53,156 nt of DNA, from contig NZ_KN050757.1 in NCBI RefSeq assembly GCF_000745835.1, positions 1 through 53,156 of the forward strand, read 5' to 3'. This DNA is from Belnapia moabensis DSM 16746 (lineage in GTDB: Bacteria > Pseudomonadota > Alphaproteobacteria > Acetobacterales > Acetobacteraceae). A program made the translations under genes and the position numbers. Below are positions 18,669 through 28,244 of the stretch, piece after piece. A model generated the notes under the pieces. That model did no database searches. It was not told the origin of the DNA and worked only from the letters and a program-made list of their open reading frames with translations. The stretch's first letter is position 1, and each line of letters starts with the position of its first letter.

Positions 18669-19091
18669 CTCTATTCTCCCTTGTTTTCGTTATTGCGGAG
18701 CCGATAGTTTTGTTCAGGTCACAGGCGTCCAAGGTGTAAGCACGTTCGACGTGCCCGCACTAAACCTAACAAGAAATGGGCAAGCACACAGGGATGCCTC
18801 TCTTCACAGAGAGCGCATTCAAACAAATCTCTAGCCGACATCAATCCCTACTGCGAGATCGCAGCATGTAACTGCTGAACTAACTAGTGGCTAGTTAGGC
18901 TTAATGGTGTTGGACCCCAGCGGTCTACTCCTCAAGCTGCGTACGATCTGGAACAAATAGCAAGCAGGACCATGATCCAGCGTTGTCACCCGTCCGCACA
19001 CGTTCGCAATGCCAGAAACCATACCCAAACTCTCTGAAATCCGTGCTGCGGCTTACCAAGCGGCTCAAGGGCATTGATGCTCCTATGGTGG
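18669..19091. promoter_or_regulatory. Likely promoter region of the giant-protein run
   Basis: About 420 bases between the 850-aa gene and the IS110 remnant. It is visibly less GC-rich than its surroundings (18690-18910) and has no convincing gene. Because the minus-strand run starts at 18668, its promoter should lie here. I do not see an unambiguous -35/-10 pair. Confidence 0.4.
18880..18898. promoter_or_regulatory. Perfect inverted repeat, candidate operator
   Basis: CTAACTAG - TGG - CTAGTTAG: two perfect 8-base arms around a 3-base spacer, about 210 bases upstream of the first gene of the minus-strand run. The size and symmetry fit a dimeric repressor or activator site. A terminator is unlikely, because the arms are AT-rich and no T-run follows. 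Confidence 0.4.
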
Positions 19092-20159
19092 TCAAGAAGC
19101 GATTTGCGCCGGGCGGACAGTTTTGGGCCGACGGCAGAGATAACCGAAGATCTCACGCGCGACGAAGCGCTTGAGGCAACGGATGATCTCCCGCTTGCTC
19201 TTGCCCCCGGCGGTGGGGCGCCGGACGAAGTTGAGGGTGGGCTGGAGGGTGCGCATGCGCACCCTCCACGCGGTGGAGGGCAGCGTCGGCTTGCCGATGC
19301 CCGCCGCAGTTCAGCCTGTGTCTGCCGGTTTTGCCGCTCGAGGCCAGCACCGGGCAGGCGCCGCAGAGCTTGGCGAAGGCAGCTTCGGAGTGGATCCGCT
19401 CTGGCTCATCGCCGACGAGAACCCGCATCTCCGCCGCGGTTGCGGTCCCCATGCCATGCGCCGCGACCATTTTCGGTGCGCACCGCTCGGCCAGCCGGCC
19501 GAGATGGGCGTCGTGTGACCGGATCTCGACGTCGAGGTCGAGCCAGCGGCGAGCGATGGCACGCAGGCTGGCCTTGGCTGAGGCGGTGGTCGTGGTCAGC
19601 GGCCCCGGCCGCAATGCCGCCAGATGCCGGACCAGCGCCATCCGGCCGGCGACTGCCTCGAGCTGCTCGAGCAGAGCTGCCGGAGCGCTGATCATGATGG
19701 CCTTCAGCGCCAGCATGGCCTGGGTGCGCGCCTTGGCGGCGGTGTCACGGGCGACCTTAAGGTGCCTGATCATCTCCACCTCACCTGTGCCGGCTTGGGC
19801 GAAGCCGTGGCCTGCCCACCCAGCACGGCGCGGGCGGCGCCTTCGGCATCAAGGTGGTCCGTTTTGCCATGCCGGTGCCGCCGCCCGCGATCGGGCCGGC
19901 CGGCTTCATGAACGGTATGGCCCGTCGCACGAAGAAAGCGCGCCAGGCCAGCGCCGTACGCGCCTGTGCCCTCAATGCCGAAGGCGCGGACGGCTCCCAG
20001 TGATCGGGCCCAGACCTCGAGCTCACGGTAGCCCTCAAGGCCAACGCGGATCGTCAGCTCCCCAACCCGGGCGCCGAGCCCGGTGACGGCCACGGCGGCG
20101 TGGGTGTGCTTATGGGTGTCGATGCCGACAATGATGTCATGCGGGTTGGCCTCGTCCAT
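19092..20159 (-). pseudogene. IS110-family transposase, multiply frameshifted
   Basis: Starts at ATG 20159 (MDEANPHDIIVGIDTHKHTH). The DEDD residues are visible: Asp in VGIDTHK, Glu in GIEGTGAYGAG, and the Asp pair in KTDHLDAE. The N-terminal frame fails near 19775 and is continued by the frame starting EMIRHLKVARDT. That frame in turn fails near 19300. The last part (NFVRRPTAGGKSKREI, then FVAREIFGYLCRR) lies in another frame ending at TGA 19092. The gene is dead unless these are sequencing errors. The upstream flank (GGACAGGACTGTGA and CCTATGAGGTCACATCCCG, to about 20365) is shared with the IS110 at 39364-42654, showing the two are related elements. Confidence 0.85.
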
Positions 20160-20599
20160 GCTGCCGGTTCTCCCATCGGGTGCGGGTCCGGCGATCTGAC
20201 GGGCGGACAGGACTGTGACGGGATGGTCGGCCTCAGGCTCCTATGAGGTCACATCCCGCCCGATCGCCGAGCGTCGTCCGGCAGGCCGGCACGTCGGTAC
20301 CATGACACCGGGTCAATCAAGGTGAGGGTCAGACCTGCCGAACAACATCAACACTCTCACAGTCAAGTTGCTGACCCTGAGGCGAGCAAGCTGGCCGGTC
20401 GCAGCGGCCGTCGGTCTACAGTCAAGATGCCGCAGCGGCCCCGCTGATATCGGTCCACACTTCGAACGCGCGCAGCCTTGTGGGGCGATACTCACTGGTG
20501 GTGACGTGGTCGCGGCGTTGTTGCATGGATCCGGCCAGTGGCGCTGTGAGCCGGGCCCGCCGTAGGAGGATGGCCCCTCCTTTGACCCCGGATACCAAC
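20160..20599. other. IS110 end and IS5 upstream flank, no gene
   Basis: Bases up to about 20365 resemble the flank upstream of the other IS110 copy (42655-42860) and are therefore IS110 sequence. The rest leads into the IS5 copy. GTTGTTGCATGGATC at about 20518-20532 resembles, in inverted orientation, GATCCCTGCAAC at 21608-21619, and so may be the IS5 left terminal repeat. No gene seen. Confidence 0.45.
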
Positions 20600-21570
20600 T
20601 TGCCGTTCAAGCTGAACCAGGACCGCCGCCACCATATCCCCAAGTAGACCCGCAAGGTTCAGAACTGGCACGAGTACGACGCCAGCCTGCGCCAGCGCGG
20701 CAGACTGACGGTGTGGTTCTCCGATGCGGCGATCGAGGGATGGCGCGCAGCGCCGCGCACTACCCCGGCGGGCAGCCCTGGTACTCTCCCCTGGCGATCC
20801 TGACGGCGCTGACCCTGCGGGTCGTGTTCCGCCTCGCGCTGCGCCAGACAGAGGGGCTGATCGGCTCCGTGCTGCAACTGCTCGGGCTGGCTCTGGCGGT
20901 GCCCGACCACACCACCCTGTGCCGCCGAGCCGAGACACTGGAGGTGCCGCGGCCCCGGCAGCGCAGGGAGGGTGAAGCCATCCACCTGCTGGTCGACAGC
21001 ACCGGCCTCAAGCTTTGCAGCGCGGGCGAGTGGCTGCTGGAGAAGCACGGCACCAGAACACGCCGGTCCTGGCGAAAGCTGCACATCGGCATGGATGCCG
21101 AGACCGGTCAGATTGTCGCGGCGGCGCTGACCACCATCGACGTCGATGATGGCGCCCAGGTTGGCTCCTTACTCGGCCAGGTGTCAGCACCGGTGGCCTC
21201 GTTCACCGCAGATGGCGCCCACGACCAGGAAGGCGTTTCCGCTGCAGTCGCCGACCGCCATCCGGATGCTGCGGTCATCGTGCCGCCGCGCTCCACGGCC
21301 GTGCCGAGCGAGACGGCGGAGACCGCGCCAACGCAGCGGGATCGTCACCTGAAGAGAATAACCGAGCACGGACGCGCGGCTTGGCAGAAGGCATCTGGCT
21401 ACACCAACCGAGCCCGCGTCGAAGCGGCTACCGGCAGGTTCAAACAGGTGATTGGTGATGGACTGCGTTGCCGCACGGACCAGCGTCGGGCGACCGAGGT
21501 GGACGTCGCCGTCCATGCGCTGAACCGCATGTTGGAGCTGGGGCGCCCGATCTCCGTCCGTACCGCCTGA
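20600..21570 (+). pseudogene. IS5-family transposase with early stop and frameshift
   Basis: From TTG 20600 the frame reads PFKLNQDRRHHIPK and then meets TAG at about 20645. It continues as TRKVQNWHEYDASLRQ and shifts frame near 20770. From 20713 onward a long open frame carries the rest of the transposase to TGA 21568-21570. That part includes LRQTEGLIGSV, HLLVDSTGLKL, DGAHDQEG and ARVEAATGRFKQVIGDG. It is the same family as 4548-5512 and 50388-51353 but clearly diverged from both. It was inserted eight bases beyond the stop codon of the amidase gene. Confidence 0.85.
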
Positions 21571-21627
21571 ACCCAGACGGCGCTGGGCTTACTGCGTTCG
21601 TACTGTCGATCCCTGCAACACGCCCGG

Positions 21628-22425
21628 TCACGCGGTATCCAGGGCCGCCCAGCTCTTCGGGCCGAGGATGCCGTCCGCGACCAGCCCCTTGTCGCGCTGG
21701 AACTGCCGAACCCTGACCTCTGTCGCCGGCCCGAAGATGCCGTCCACGGCCAGACCGAGCTTGCCCTGCATCGCCCTGACGTCGTCGCCTCGGTCACCGC
21801 GGCGCAGTGTGGGGCGCGATTCGGCATCGACCTGCGGGATCAGGGGGCGCGGCACGTGATGCCCGTCGATGGCGGCCTGGACCATCTTGCGATGCCGGTC
21901 CATGGCCTCTCGCGGATCAGGCTGGCCATCCAGCCGCGGGTCGTTCTTGCGCCCGAAAGGCAGGGCGTACTCGCCATGCCCGCAGCACCTGTCAGCGCCG
22001 CGGCCAATATGCTTCAGCAGCGCGGCGGTGCCCCGGATGTAGGCATCGATCTGGACGTCCGGCCACGGGTCGCCGGCTCGTCCACTGTGCTCCGCCTCAA
22101 TCCCGATGAAACGGCCGTTCCCGTCGCGGATGGTCTTCCAGTCGCCTCCGCCGGCATGGTTGGCTCGGCCGGCGGCGATCACGTAGTAGGTGCCATCGCG
22201 CGCGAGCCCGAGATGGCAGAGCGGGCCAGGCAGGTCGCTGCGCCCTTCGACGAGGGTGTGGAGGCTCGGCATGTTGCCTAGCCTAGTGGTCGCGGTGTGA
22301 TGCCACATCACGCCCTCGGGCCGGCCGAACTCTCCGCGGCCGCGGCTCGCCCAGCCCGGATGTTCCGCCACCTTGAGGTCCGCCGCCAAGAGCACCTCCG
22401 GCAGCCAAGTCAGCGAGAAGGCCAT
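21628..22425 (-). CDS. N-acetylmuramoyl-L-alanine amidase with peptidoglycan-binding domain
   Basis: A 265-aa protein. I chose ATG 22425 because it lies two bases after the stop codon of the upstream membrane-protein gene. Residues 36-180 are an Amidase_2 (T7-lysozyme/PGRP-type) domain: His42-His43 in VMWHHTATT, His150 in CCGHGEYALP, and Lys160/Asp162 in GRKNDP. The expected zinc ligands are one of the first two His, His150 and Asp162. Residues 205-262 are a PG_binding_1 domain with the usual repeat LRRGDRGDDV, VDGIFGPAT, VADGILGPKSW. The enzyme should cleave the amide bond between MurNAc and the stem peptide. There is no signal peptide, which is the phage-endolysin pattern. Here it is paired with a membrane protein rather than with obvious phage genes. 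Confidence 0.85.
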   Translation of the reverse strand: MAFSLTWLPEVLLAADLKVAEHPGWASRGRGEFGRPEGVMWHHTATTRLGNMPSLHTLVEGRSDLPGPLCHLGLARDGTYYVIAAGRANHAGGGDWKTIRDGNGRFIGIEAEHSGRAGDPWPDVQIDAYIRGTAALLKHIGRGADRCCGHGEYALPFGRKNDPRLDGQPDPREAMDRHRKMVQAAIDGHHVPRPLIPQVDAESRPTLRRGDRGDDVRAMQGKLGLAVDGIFGPATEVRVRQFQRDKGLVADGILGPKSWAALDTA

Positions 22426-22427
22426 GG

Positions 22428-23573
22428 CTACGCCCCCTTGTCCCGGCCTTCGATGCCACCCTTCGCCGGCGGCAGTTCGACGTCGTGGGTGACCTGCTCT
22501 TCCGGTACGTCGTGGCCGGCTAGGCACCCATCGGGATCCGAGAGGTGCGCAGCGTCCGCGCCGCCGGCCAGCGGCACTCCGGCCACCGCGCCGCCCACGA
22601 GCCGATGGCTCGCATCGGACAGGATCACGTCGGTCTTGCGGTCCGACCGCGACCTGTCCTCCGAAGCCTCGTCGCGGCTCTTCTCCCTGGGCTTCACCGT
22701 CGCGCGGATCACCATCAGCTTATTGAGCACGTCGAACCAGAAGGGCGCGCCGAGCGTAGCGGCGATGGCCGTGATCGCCCAGCCGAACAAGGCGATTATG
22801 GTGGCCCAGAACCAGCTGCCGAGCGCGAACTCGCCTTGCGGGAGGGTGCGGCTCAGCGCGAACTCGCTCCAGCCGATCGGCAGGCCGACGTTGCGGACTT
22901 CCTGGTCGAGGAGGCGTAGCCGCTCCCGGCTAGGGCCGCCCCGTGGAAGTTCCTCTGCGGCGATGTTGCTGGCCAGGGAGACGATCTGCTCGCGCGCCGC
23001 AGGGGTCGCCGAGAGGTGCTGGGCAATGACGATCGGGTTGATGTTCAGTGCGACAGCCAGGGAAAGGCCGAGCCAGAACAGCAGCTTCTGGGTGCGTCGC
23101 TTATACCAGCCGGCGGCGCGATCCATCATTCCGTCATACCAGCTCTCGAGGTTAGTCCTCAGCGTGGCGACATCGTCTCCATAGAGTTGCCGGAACTTCT
23201 CGACGACGCGGTTCACGCCCGAGCTTACCGAGCCGGCGCTCTGCAGGTCCAGGACGACCGCTGAGAAGATGTCCCGCGGGATGTAGGAGGGCAGGTTGCC
23301 TCCCGTCTCCCGGCCGAAGAACAAGGACGTTCTGCTTTTCTCGTAATCGCCTTGGAACAACGCGAAGACGAGAGGGTGATTGTAGAAGGCCTCTGTTGCC
23401 TCTTTGCTTGCAGGCGTCTCCTGGAAAAGCAGAGTCACCGCCCGTTCCAGGTCCGCCGCCCGGGTCTTCAGTGCAGACTCGATTACTTCGACCAGCGCGG
23501 TCAGGAACAAGCTGGTAAGCAGGAAAATAAGCACAATGCCGACCACGACGTCGAGCGTCTCTGATCCGAACAT
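22428..23573 (-). CDS. Integral membrane protein upstream of the amidase
   Basis: A 381-aa protein from ATG 23573. Hydrophobic segments are at about 9-31 (VVVGIVLIFLLTSLFLTAL), 164-186, and a long or double one at 255-284. A soluble loop of about 130 residues lies between the first two (SYIPRDIFSAVVLDLQ). The C-terminal 90 residues are charged. I recognise it as belonging to a group of uncharacterised bacterial membrane proteins that begin with a similar helix followed by a HPL...SYIP region. It has no assigned function. The two-base gap to the amidase indicates cotranscription. A holin-like or export-channel role for the leaderless amidase is a hypothesis, as the protein is larger than classical holins. 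Confidence 0.65.
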   Translation of the reverse strand: MFGSETLDVVVGIVLIFLLTSLFLTALVEVIESALKTRAADLERAVTLLFQETPASKEATEAFYNHPLVFALFQGDYEKSRTSLFFGRETGGNLPSYIPRDIFSAVVLDLQSAGSVSSGVNRVVEKFRQLYGDDVATLRTNLESWYDGMMDRAAGWYKRRTQKLLFWLGLSLAVALNINPIVIAQHLSATPAAREQIVSLASNIAAEELPRGGPSRERLRLLDQEVRNVGLPIGWSEFALSRTLPQGEFALGSWFWATIIALFGWAITAIAATLGAPFWFDVLNKLMVIRATVKPREKSRDEASEDRSRSDRKTDVILSDASHRLVGGAVAGVPLAGGADAAHLSDPDGCLAGHDVPEEQVTHDVELPPAKGGIEGRDKGA

Positions 23574-24188
23574 GTGCTTCTCCGAACGGTGCTGGTCTGA
23601 TCAGCATCCTATCTTCGCAATTAATGCAAGATGTCTCTTTGATCTTAAATAAGGATTTTATATCGCGCCGCATCGTACTCCGCCAGTTTGGCACTCGGTG
23701 CCGCTGCCGAGGGATGCGATGCCGCCGCTCTCGGTCTGCCTCGAACGGCATGCTCGTCCCCTGCCGACGGCGCTACCGCCCCGCCGAGCCTGCTGCCCAA
23801 GCCGATCGGGCGCGATCCATGCGCCACGGTGTGTGCCGTGCCGACAATGACGGTTACGTCTGTGGCGATGAGCGATGTCGGAGGCGCGTGATCGACAATC
23901 CCCCCGAGAGCGATCTCTCGCTTGCTGCATCAGCAACAAAAGCGTAGCCTCGGCCGGTTTTGTTGTGACCTCTCCGGTGCGCCCGCCCCTTCCTCCGGAA
24001 ACCTGACAACGCTGTCGGACGTCACGGACAATCACGCGCTGCGGAGGGCGGACGCTACCCACAACGCCCCGCGATTCAAGTTGATCGCGACGTCCCGGCA
24101 GGTGCATTCTCTCGTAAGCACATCCCGGTTGTCGCGGCCCGATGCCGTGCGGCGGGCGCGGTCTATGCAATCCCAACGGGATACTGCC
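23574..24188. promoter_or_regulatory. Divergent intergenic region with IS5 scrap
   Basis: About 600 bases between the minus-strand membrane-protein gene and the plus-strand copper-oxidase gene. Apart from the IS5 scrap it holds no convincing gene. An AT-rich patch at 23610-23665 (containing TTGATC and TTTATATC) stands out from the GC-rich background and is the best place for divergent promoters. The plus-strand reading frame upstream of 24165 is open but has no family resemblance, so I treat it as non-coding. Confidence 0.35.
23662..23751 (-). pseudogene. IS5 transposase N-terminal scrap
   Basis: From ATG 23751 the minus strand reads MPFEADRERRHRIPRQ and RHRVPN, the same opening as the three IS5 copies in this window (compare PFKANADRRHHIPRQ). 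A one-base shift then gives LAEYDAAR, matching EYDAGLR of the intact copy. Only about 30 codons remain. It lies in the region between the divergent membrane-protein gene and the copper-oxidase gene. Confidence 0.5.
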
Positions 24189-27100
24189 ATGGCGCTCCTC
24201 CCCCCACGCGTGATCGGCCCTTTGTCGGAGTGCAGCGGCAGCGTCAGGGTCCAGGCCCACCTCACCGGGGCGACAGTTACTATTTTCGCTGATGGCGCCG
24301 TCGTGGCTACCGGCGTCGCATCCTGGTCGGATCAGACCTTCCCGCTCAGCGTGCCGCTCTCGCCTGACCAGAACGTCACGGCGACGCAGACGGTCGGGAT
24401 GGAGACCAGCCCGGCGTCACCGGAAGCCGTGCAGGTGCAGGCCCGGCCACCGACGATCGGTCCAGTCGGATTCCGCAGCCATCTGAACCAGTGCGGCGAA
24501 TGCGTGTGGCTCGAAGGCTTGGTTCCCGGCGCGAAAGTGGAGCTGCGCGACGGCGCCACCGTGCTCGGCAGCGGCGAGAGCTATGACGGCAACGCGCGCT
24601 TCCACCTCGCCACGCCGCTTGCGCTCGGCATTGCGATCACGGCGCAGCAGACAGCCTGCGGCATCGCGGGCAGCGTGACGAACGGCCCACCCGTCGATGT
24701 GGTGGTGGAGAAGCAGCGCACGCTGCCGACACCGGTGGTGCAGTCGCCGCTGCGCGAATGCGAACGCAAGGTCACCATCAGCAACATCGTACACGGCGCG
24801 CAGGTGACGCTGATGCGCAGCGCCGGGCCGAACCTACAGGCCTGCTTCGGCCTCGACTCGTTGTGGATGGGCGTGAACCCGCCGCTCGCCCTAGGGGAAA
24901 CCATCTCGGCGCGGCAGGAGCTGCGCGGCCGTTGCAACCTGAAGAGCGCGGACGCCGATCCCGTCACCGTGCAGGACAACACGCCGGTCCCGGTGGCGAA
25001 CGTGGTGCCGCCGCTCTGCGACGGCAGCACAACGGTCGTGCTCAGCGGCCTAGTCATGGGCGCGCGCGTGCGCATCCTGGCCGACGGCGCGGAACTCGGC
25101 CTGGCCGAATCTCCGGTTGATGGAACCTACGATTTTCTTGTGCCGCCGTTGGGCGGCGGCGCGATGATCACGGCCAACCAGGAGCTGTGTGGCGAATGGA
25201 GCCTGCCCGGCCCCGGAGTGCCGGTAGACAAGGCGCCGTCCGCGCTTCCCACGCCCAAGCTGCATGAGCCGCTGTACGAATGCGGCGCGGCAGTGCGCGT
25301 TTCCAACCTGCATTTCGGCGCGCGGGTCTATGTCTACTCCACGCTTCTGGGCGCGCCCATCGGCGAGCGGACCGTCGAGGCCGACCAGGTCGATGTCGGC
25401 GTAGCGCCGCTGCTGATCGCGGGCGACACCATCTTCGCTGTTCAGCGCGGATGCGGGCTGGTGAGCTCTAAGTCCAACGCCGTCGTAGTCGGCAAGATCG
25501 AACGGGTGCCGCCGCCGCGTGTCGTTGAGCCGCTGTACTCCTGCGAGTCCGCGGTCCACGTCGTGGATGTCGTGCCCGGCGCCCGCGTCGATGTTTACGT
25601 CGACGGAAATTTCCGCGGCAGCGCCACCGGAGGCGGGACCGACCTGACCGTTGGCGTAAGCGGCGAACTCGAAATCGGCGATCAGGTGACGGCGCTACAA
25701 CGCCTGTGCGAGCATACCTCGCGCTCCAGCAGGCCGGTGACGGTGCTGGAGTTCCTTGGCCGCTGGCATCAAGTCGGCGGCGACACGGCGGCGGGCATCC
25801 TGGCGGTCCACGCGGCGTTGCTGCATACCGGCAAGATCGTCTATTTCGGCGGCGACCAGCACGACAGCGGCCTCAACACGTCCGGCGACGTGGACCACAC
25901 GCGCCTGTTCGACTGCACGACGCACGCGGTAACCAACGTCACCGGGCTCCCGGGCAACAGCGACCTCTTCTGCGCCGGGCATGCCCAGCTTGCCGATGGT
26001 CGGATCCTGGCTGCGGGCGGCACCCGCAAATGGGGCGGCGGCGGCGTCCATCCGTCCGGTCACTTCATCGGCTTGCGCGACGCCTGGCTGTTCGATCCCA
26101 CGGACGACCAGTGGCATGCAACCGGCAAGCTGGTGACGCAGCGCGCCGCGGAGGTCGCCGCGGGTCTCGACATCGAGAAGACCGGCGGCAAGTGGTACCC
26201 GACCCTGGTAACGCTGCCGGATGGGCGCGTGCTGGCCCTGTCAGGCCATCCGGAAATCGACGACAGCCGCCACAACAACAACTCGCTGGAGTTGTATGAT
26301 CCGGCGACCGGCGTCTGGTCGATCATCGGGCCGACGGACTACGCCAACATCGATTCCGTCGATGCGCGCCGCTACGAGTATCCGCGGCTGCACGTGCTGC
26401 CGGACGGCACTGTGATTTCCCTGTCTCCGATGTCGAACGGGCGGCTGGAACGCTGGCATCCCTATGCCGACGCCAATGATTGGGACGATGTGATCGCGCC
26501 GCCGACCGAAGGCATCTACGACAACGGCTTCGCACAGGATACGACATCGGTCCTGCTGCCGCTGTCGCCGGCCGATGGATACCGGGCCCGGCTGATGCAG
26601 ATCGGCGGCTCGACACCGTTCATCCTGGACATGGGCAATGTTGCTGCCGGATGGAGCGCGGCAACACGCGCCATGTTTGACCATCCGGCGAGCGGTGACG
26701 TGAACCCGGTGCGCGAAAACGCGGATGCCGTCATCCTGCCGACGGGCGAGATCCTCATTGAAGGCGGAATGAAGGTTGGCAACAGCGATGCCACCGCGGT
26801 ACGTGCACCGGAAACCTTCGATCCGGCGACCGGCACCTGGCGTGTGCTGCCAGCGACGTCGATCGTCCGCGGCTACCACAGCGTAGCCCTGCTGATGCCG
26901 AGCGGCGCCGTGTGGGTGGCGGGATCGAACTTCAACGCGAACTCGGGCATCGCGAACCGTGAACTCCGGATCGAGATCTTTGAACCCTGGTATTTCTGCG
27001 GTCGTCGCCCGTCGATCACCGATGCGGCGCCGAAGGCCTGCCACGGCGACGATGTCGAAATCCGCACGCCGGACGCAACCGACATCCAGCGCGTCGTCAT

Positions 27101-28244
27101 TGTTCGGTGCGGCACGGTCACGCACAACTTCAACCCAGACCAACGGCACATCACGCTCGAGTTCCGGCGCGACAAGGGCGACGTCATAGTGGCGCGCATC
27201 CCGGCCGAACTGAATGTAGCCATCGTCGGCTACTACCTGCTGTTCGTGATCGATTCGACGGGGCGTCCCAGCACGGGCCGGTTCATCCAGATTTGCCCTG
27301 GCAGCAGCAGGCCGCCGCGGCCCTGGCGGGACCCGGCCTGGTGGGAATGGTTGCGCGACCTGCTGCGCGACGGGCGCCGGTTGACCCCAGCCGAGACGCG
27401 CGGCATTCAGCGCGACTTGCTCGGCAGTCGCACTCCCCCGCGCAAGCGGCCGTTTTCGACGGAACCACATGGCCCGGGGGATCAGGGTGGGCACGCGCCA
27501 GGTGGCGGTCATGGCGGTGGCCCCGTCGTCGGCGGCCCCGGTGGCGGCGGTCATGGCGAAGGCGGCCATGTCGGCGGCCCAAATCCGGCGCTGCCCGAGA
27601 TGCCACAGGCGCGCGCCGTTCCCTACGCCATGCAGGGCACGTTCCTGGAGGTCTGCGATTGCTGGACCATCTGCCCGTGCTGGACCGGCCGCGGTCCGGA
27701 TGAGGACGTCTGTACCGGCGTCTTCGCCTGGGTCATCGAGAACGGACGGATCGATGATGTGGATGTGGGCGGGCTGACCGCAGTCAGCGTTTCGACCCAT
27801 ACCGGACACCGGAAGGATGCGCAGCAGCGGGTGCAGATCTTCGTCAGCGACGACGCGGACGATGCGCAGGCGCTGGCCCTCGCTGGTGCGTTCAGCGGTC
27901 TATACGGAGGTCCGCTCGGCGAACTCGGGCGGCTGCTGGGCGACCTTGCCGGTGTAGCCCGTGCGCCCATCGAGATCGATTTAGCCGCGCGCCGCGCCAA
28001 GCTCACGGTTGGACGCAGTATCGCCACTGAAACCAAGACCCTGACCGGACTCAACGGCGAGCCGATGACGCTGGCCGGAGCAAGACTTTCGAACGTTCTC
28101 GGCACGCCGGCAGAGGTCGGCGAGTCGCTGCGCCTCAAGGTCGGAATGCCGTCGCTTGGAGTGCAACTCGATCTGCAGGGGCGCAGCGCCATGCGCGGCC
28201 GGTTTAGCTACCGCCACGAGCCGGGCGAGCCGGGCAAGGCATGA
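24189..28244 (+). CDS. Galactose-oxidase-like copper radical oxidase fused to DUF1326
   Basis: A 1351-aa protein from ATG 24189 (MALLPPRVIGPL); ATG 24165 is an alternative. Residues 1-520 are six repeats of 80-93 residues beginning near 4, 85, 178, 264, 352 and 439, most with a Cys pair. Residues 520-1040 are a Kelch propeller plus DUF1929 domain with all galactose-oxidase (AA5) copper/radical positions. These are Cys595 (DLFCAGHAQL), Tyr670 (KWYPTLVTL), Tyr896-His897 (RGYHSVALL) and His979 (THNFNPDQR); the Cys-Tyr crosslink and the radical Tyr are implied. After a Gly/His-rich linker (about 1100-1145), a DUF1326 domain fills the C-terminus, starting with the Cys-rich EVCDCWTICPCWTG. It overlaps the DUF2182 gene by ATGA. 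The substrate is unknown. There is no visible signal peptide, odd for a copper enzyme with disulfides. Confidence 0.85.
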   Translation: MALLPPRVIGPLSECSGSVRVQAHLTGATVTIFADGAVVATGVASWSDQTFPLSVPLSPDQNVTATQTVGMETSPASPEAVQVQARPPTIGPVGFRSHLNQCGECVWLEGLVPGAKVELRDGATVLGSGESYDGNARFHLATPLALGIAITAQQTACGIAGSVTNGPPVDVVVEKQRTLPTPVVQSPLRECERKVTISNIVHGAQVTLMRSAGPNLQACFGLDSLWMGVNPPLALGETISARQELRGRCNLKSADADPVTVQDNTPVPVANVVPPLCDGSTTVVLSGLVMGARVRILADGAELGLAESPVDGTYDFLVPPLGGGAMITANQELCGEWSLPGPGVPVDKAPSALPTPKLHEPLYECGAAVRVSNLHFGARVYVYSTLLGAPIGERTVEADQVDVGVAPLLIAGDTIFAVQRGCGLVSSKSNAVVVGKIERVPPPRVVEPLYSCESAVHVVDVVPGARVDVYVDGNFRGSATGGGTDLTVGVSGELEIGDQVTALQRLCEHTSRSSRPVTVLEFLGRWHQVGGDTAAGILAVHAALLHTGKIVYFGGDQHDSGLNTSGDVDHTRLFDCTTHAVTNVTGLPGNSDLFCAGHAQLADGRILAAGGTRKWGGGGVHPSGHFIGLRDAWLFDPTDDQWHATGKLVTQRAAEVAAGLDIEKTGGKWYPTLVTLPDGRVLALSGHPEIDDSRHNNNSLELYDPATGVWSIIGPTDYANIDSVDARRYEYPRLHVLPDGTVISLSPMSNGRLERWHPYADANDWDDVIAPPTEGIYDNGFAQDTTSVLLPLSPADGYRARLMQIGGSTPFILDMGNVAAGWSAATRAMFDHPASGDVNPVRENADAVILPTGEILIEGGMKVGNSDATAVRAPETFDPATGTWRVLPATSIVRGYHSVALLMPSGAVWVAGSNFNANSGIANRELRIEIFEPWYFCGRRPSITDAAPKACHGDDVEIRTPDATDIQRVVIVRCGTVTHNFNPDQRHITLEFRRDKGDVIVARIPAELNVAIVGYYLLFVIDSTGRPSTGRFIQICPGSSRPPRPWRDPAWWEWLRDLLRDGRRLTPAETRGIQRDLLGSRTPPRKRPFSTEPHGPGDQGGHAPGGGHGGGPVVGGPGGGGHGEGGHVGGPNPALPEMPQARAVPYAMQGTFLEVCDCWTICPCWTGRGPDEDVCTGVFAWVIENGRIDDVDVGGLTAVSVSTHTGHRKDAQQRVQIFVSDDADDAQALALAGAFSGLYGGPLGELGRLLGDLAGVARAPIEIDLAARRAKLTVGRSIATETKTLTGLNGEPMTLAGARLSNVLGTPAEVGESLRLKVGMPSLGVQLDLQGRSAMRGRFSYRHEPGEPGKA

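Noticed and set aside
18440-18900. Possible tRNA or small RNA in the less GC-rich intergenic region
   Set aside because: No cloverleaf or T-loop (GTTCGAATC-like) signature could be found on either strand.
23922-24188. N-terminal extension of the copper-oxidase reading frame by about 89 residues
   Set aside because: The extension is Ser/Arg-rich, overlaps the divergent promoter region, has no signal peptide and no family resemblance. ATG 24189 starts directly at the first repeat.
26241-27809. Minus-strand frame of 522 codons opposite the galactose-oxidase domain
   Set aside because: Antisense to strongly conserved copper-oxidase motifs. High-GC DNA with biased third positions commonly leaves such frames open.
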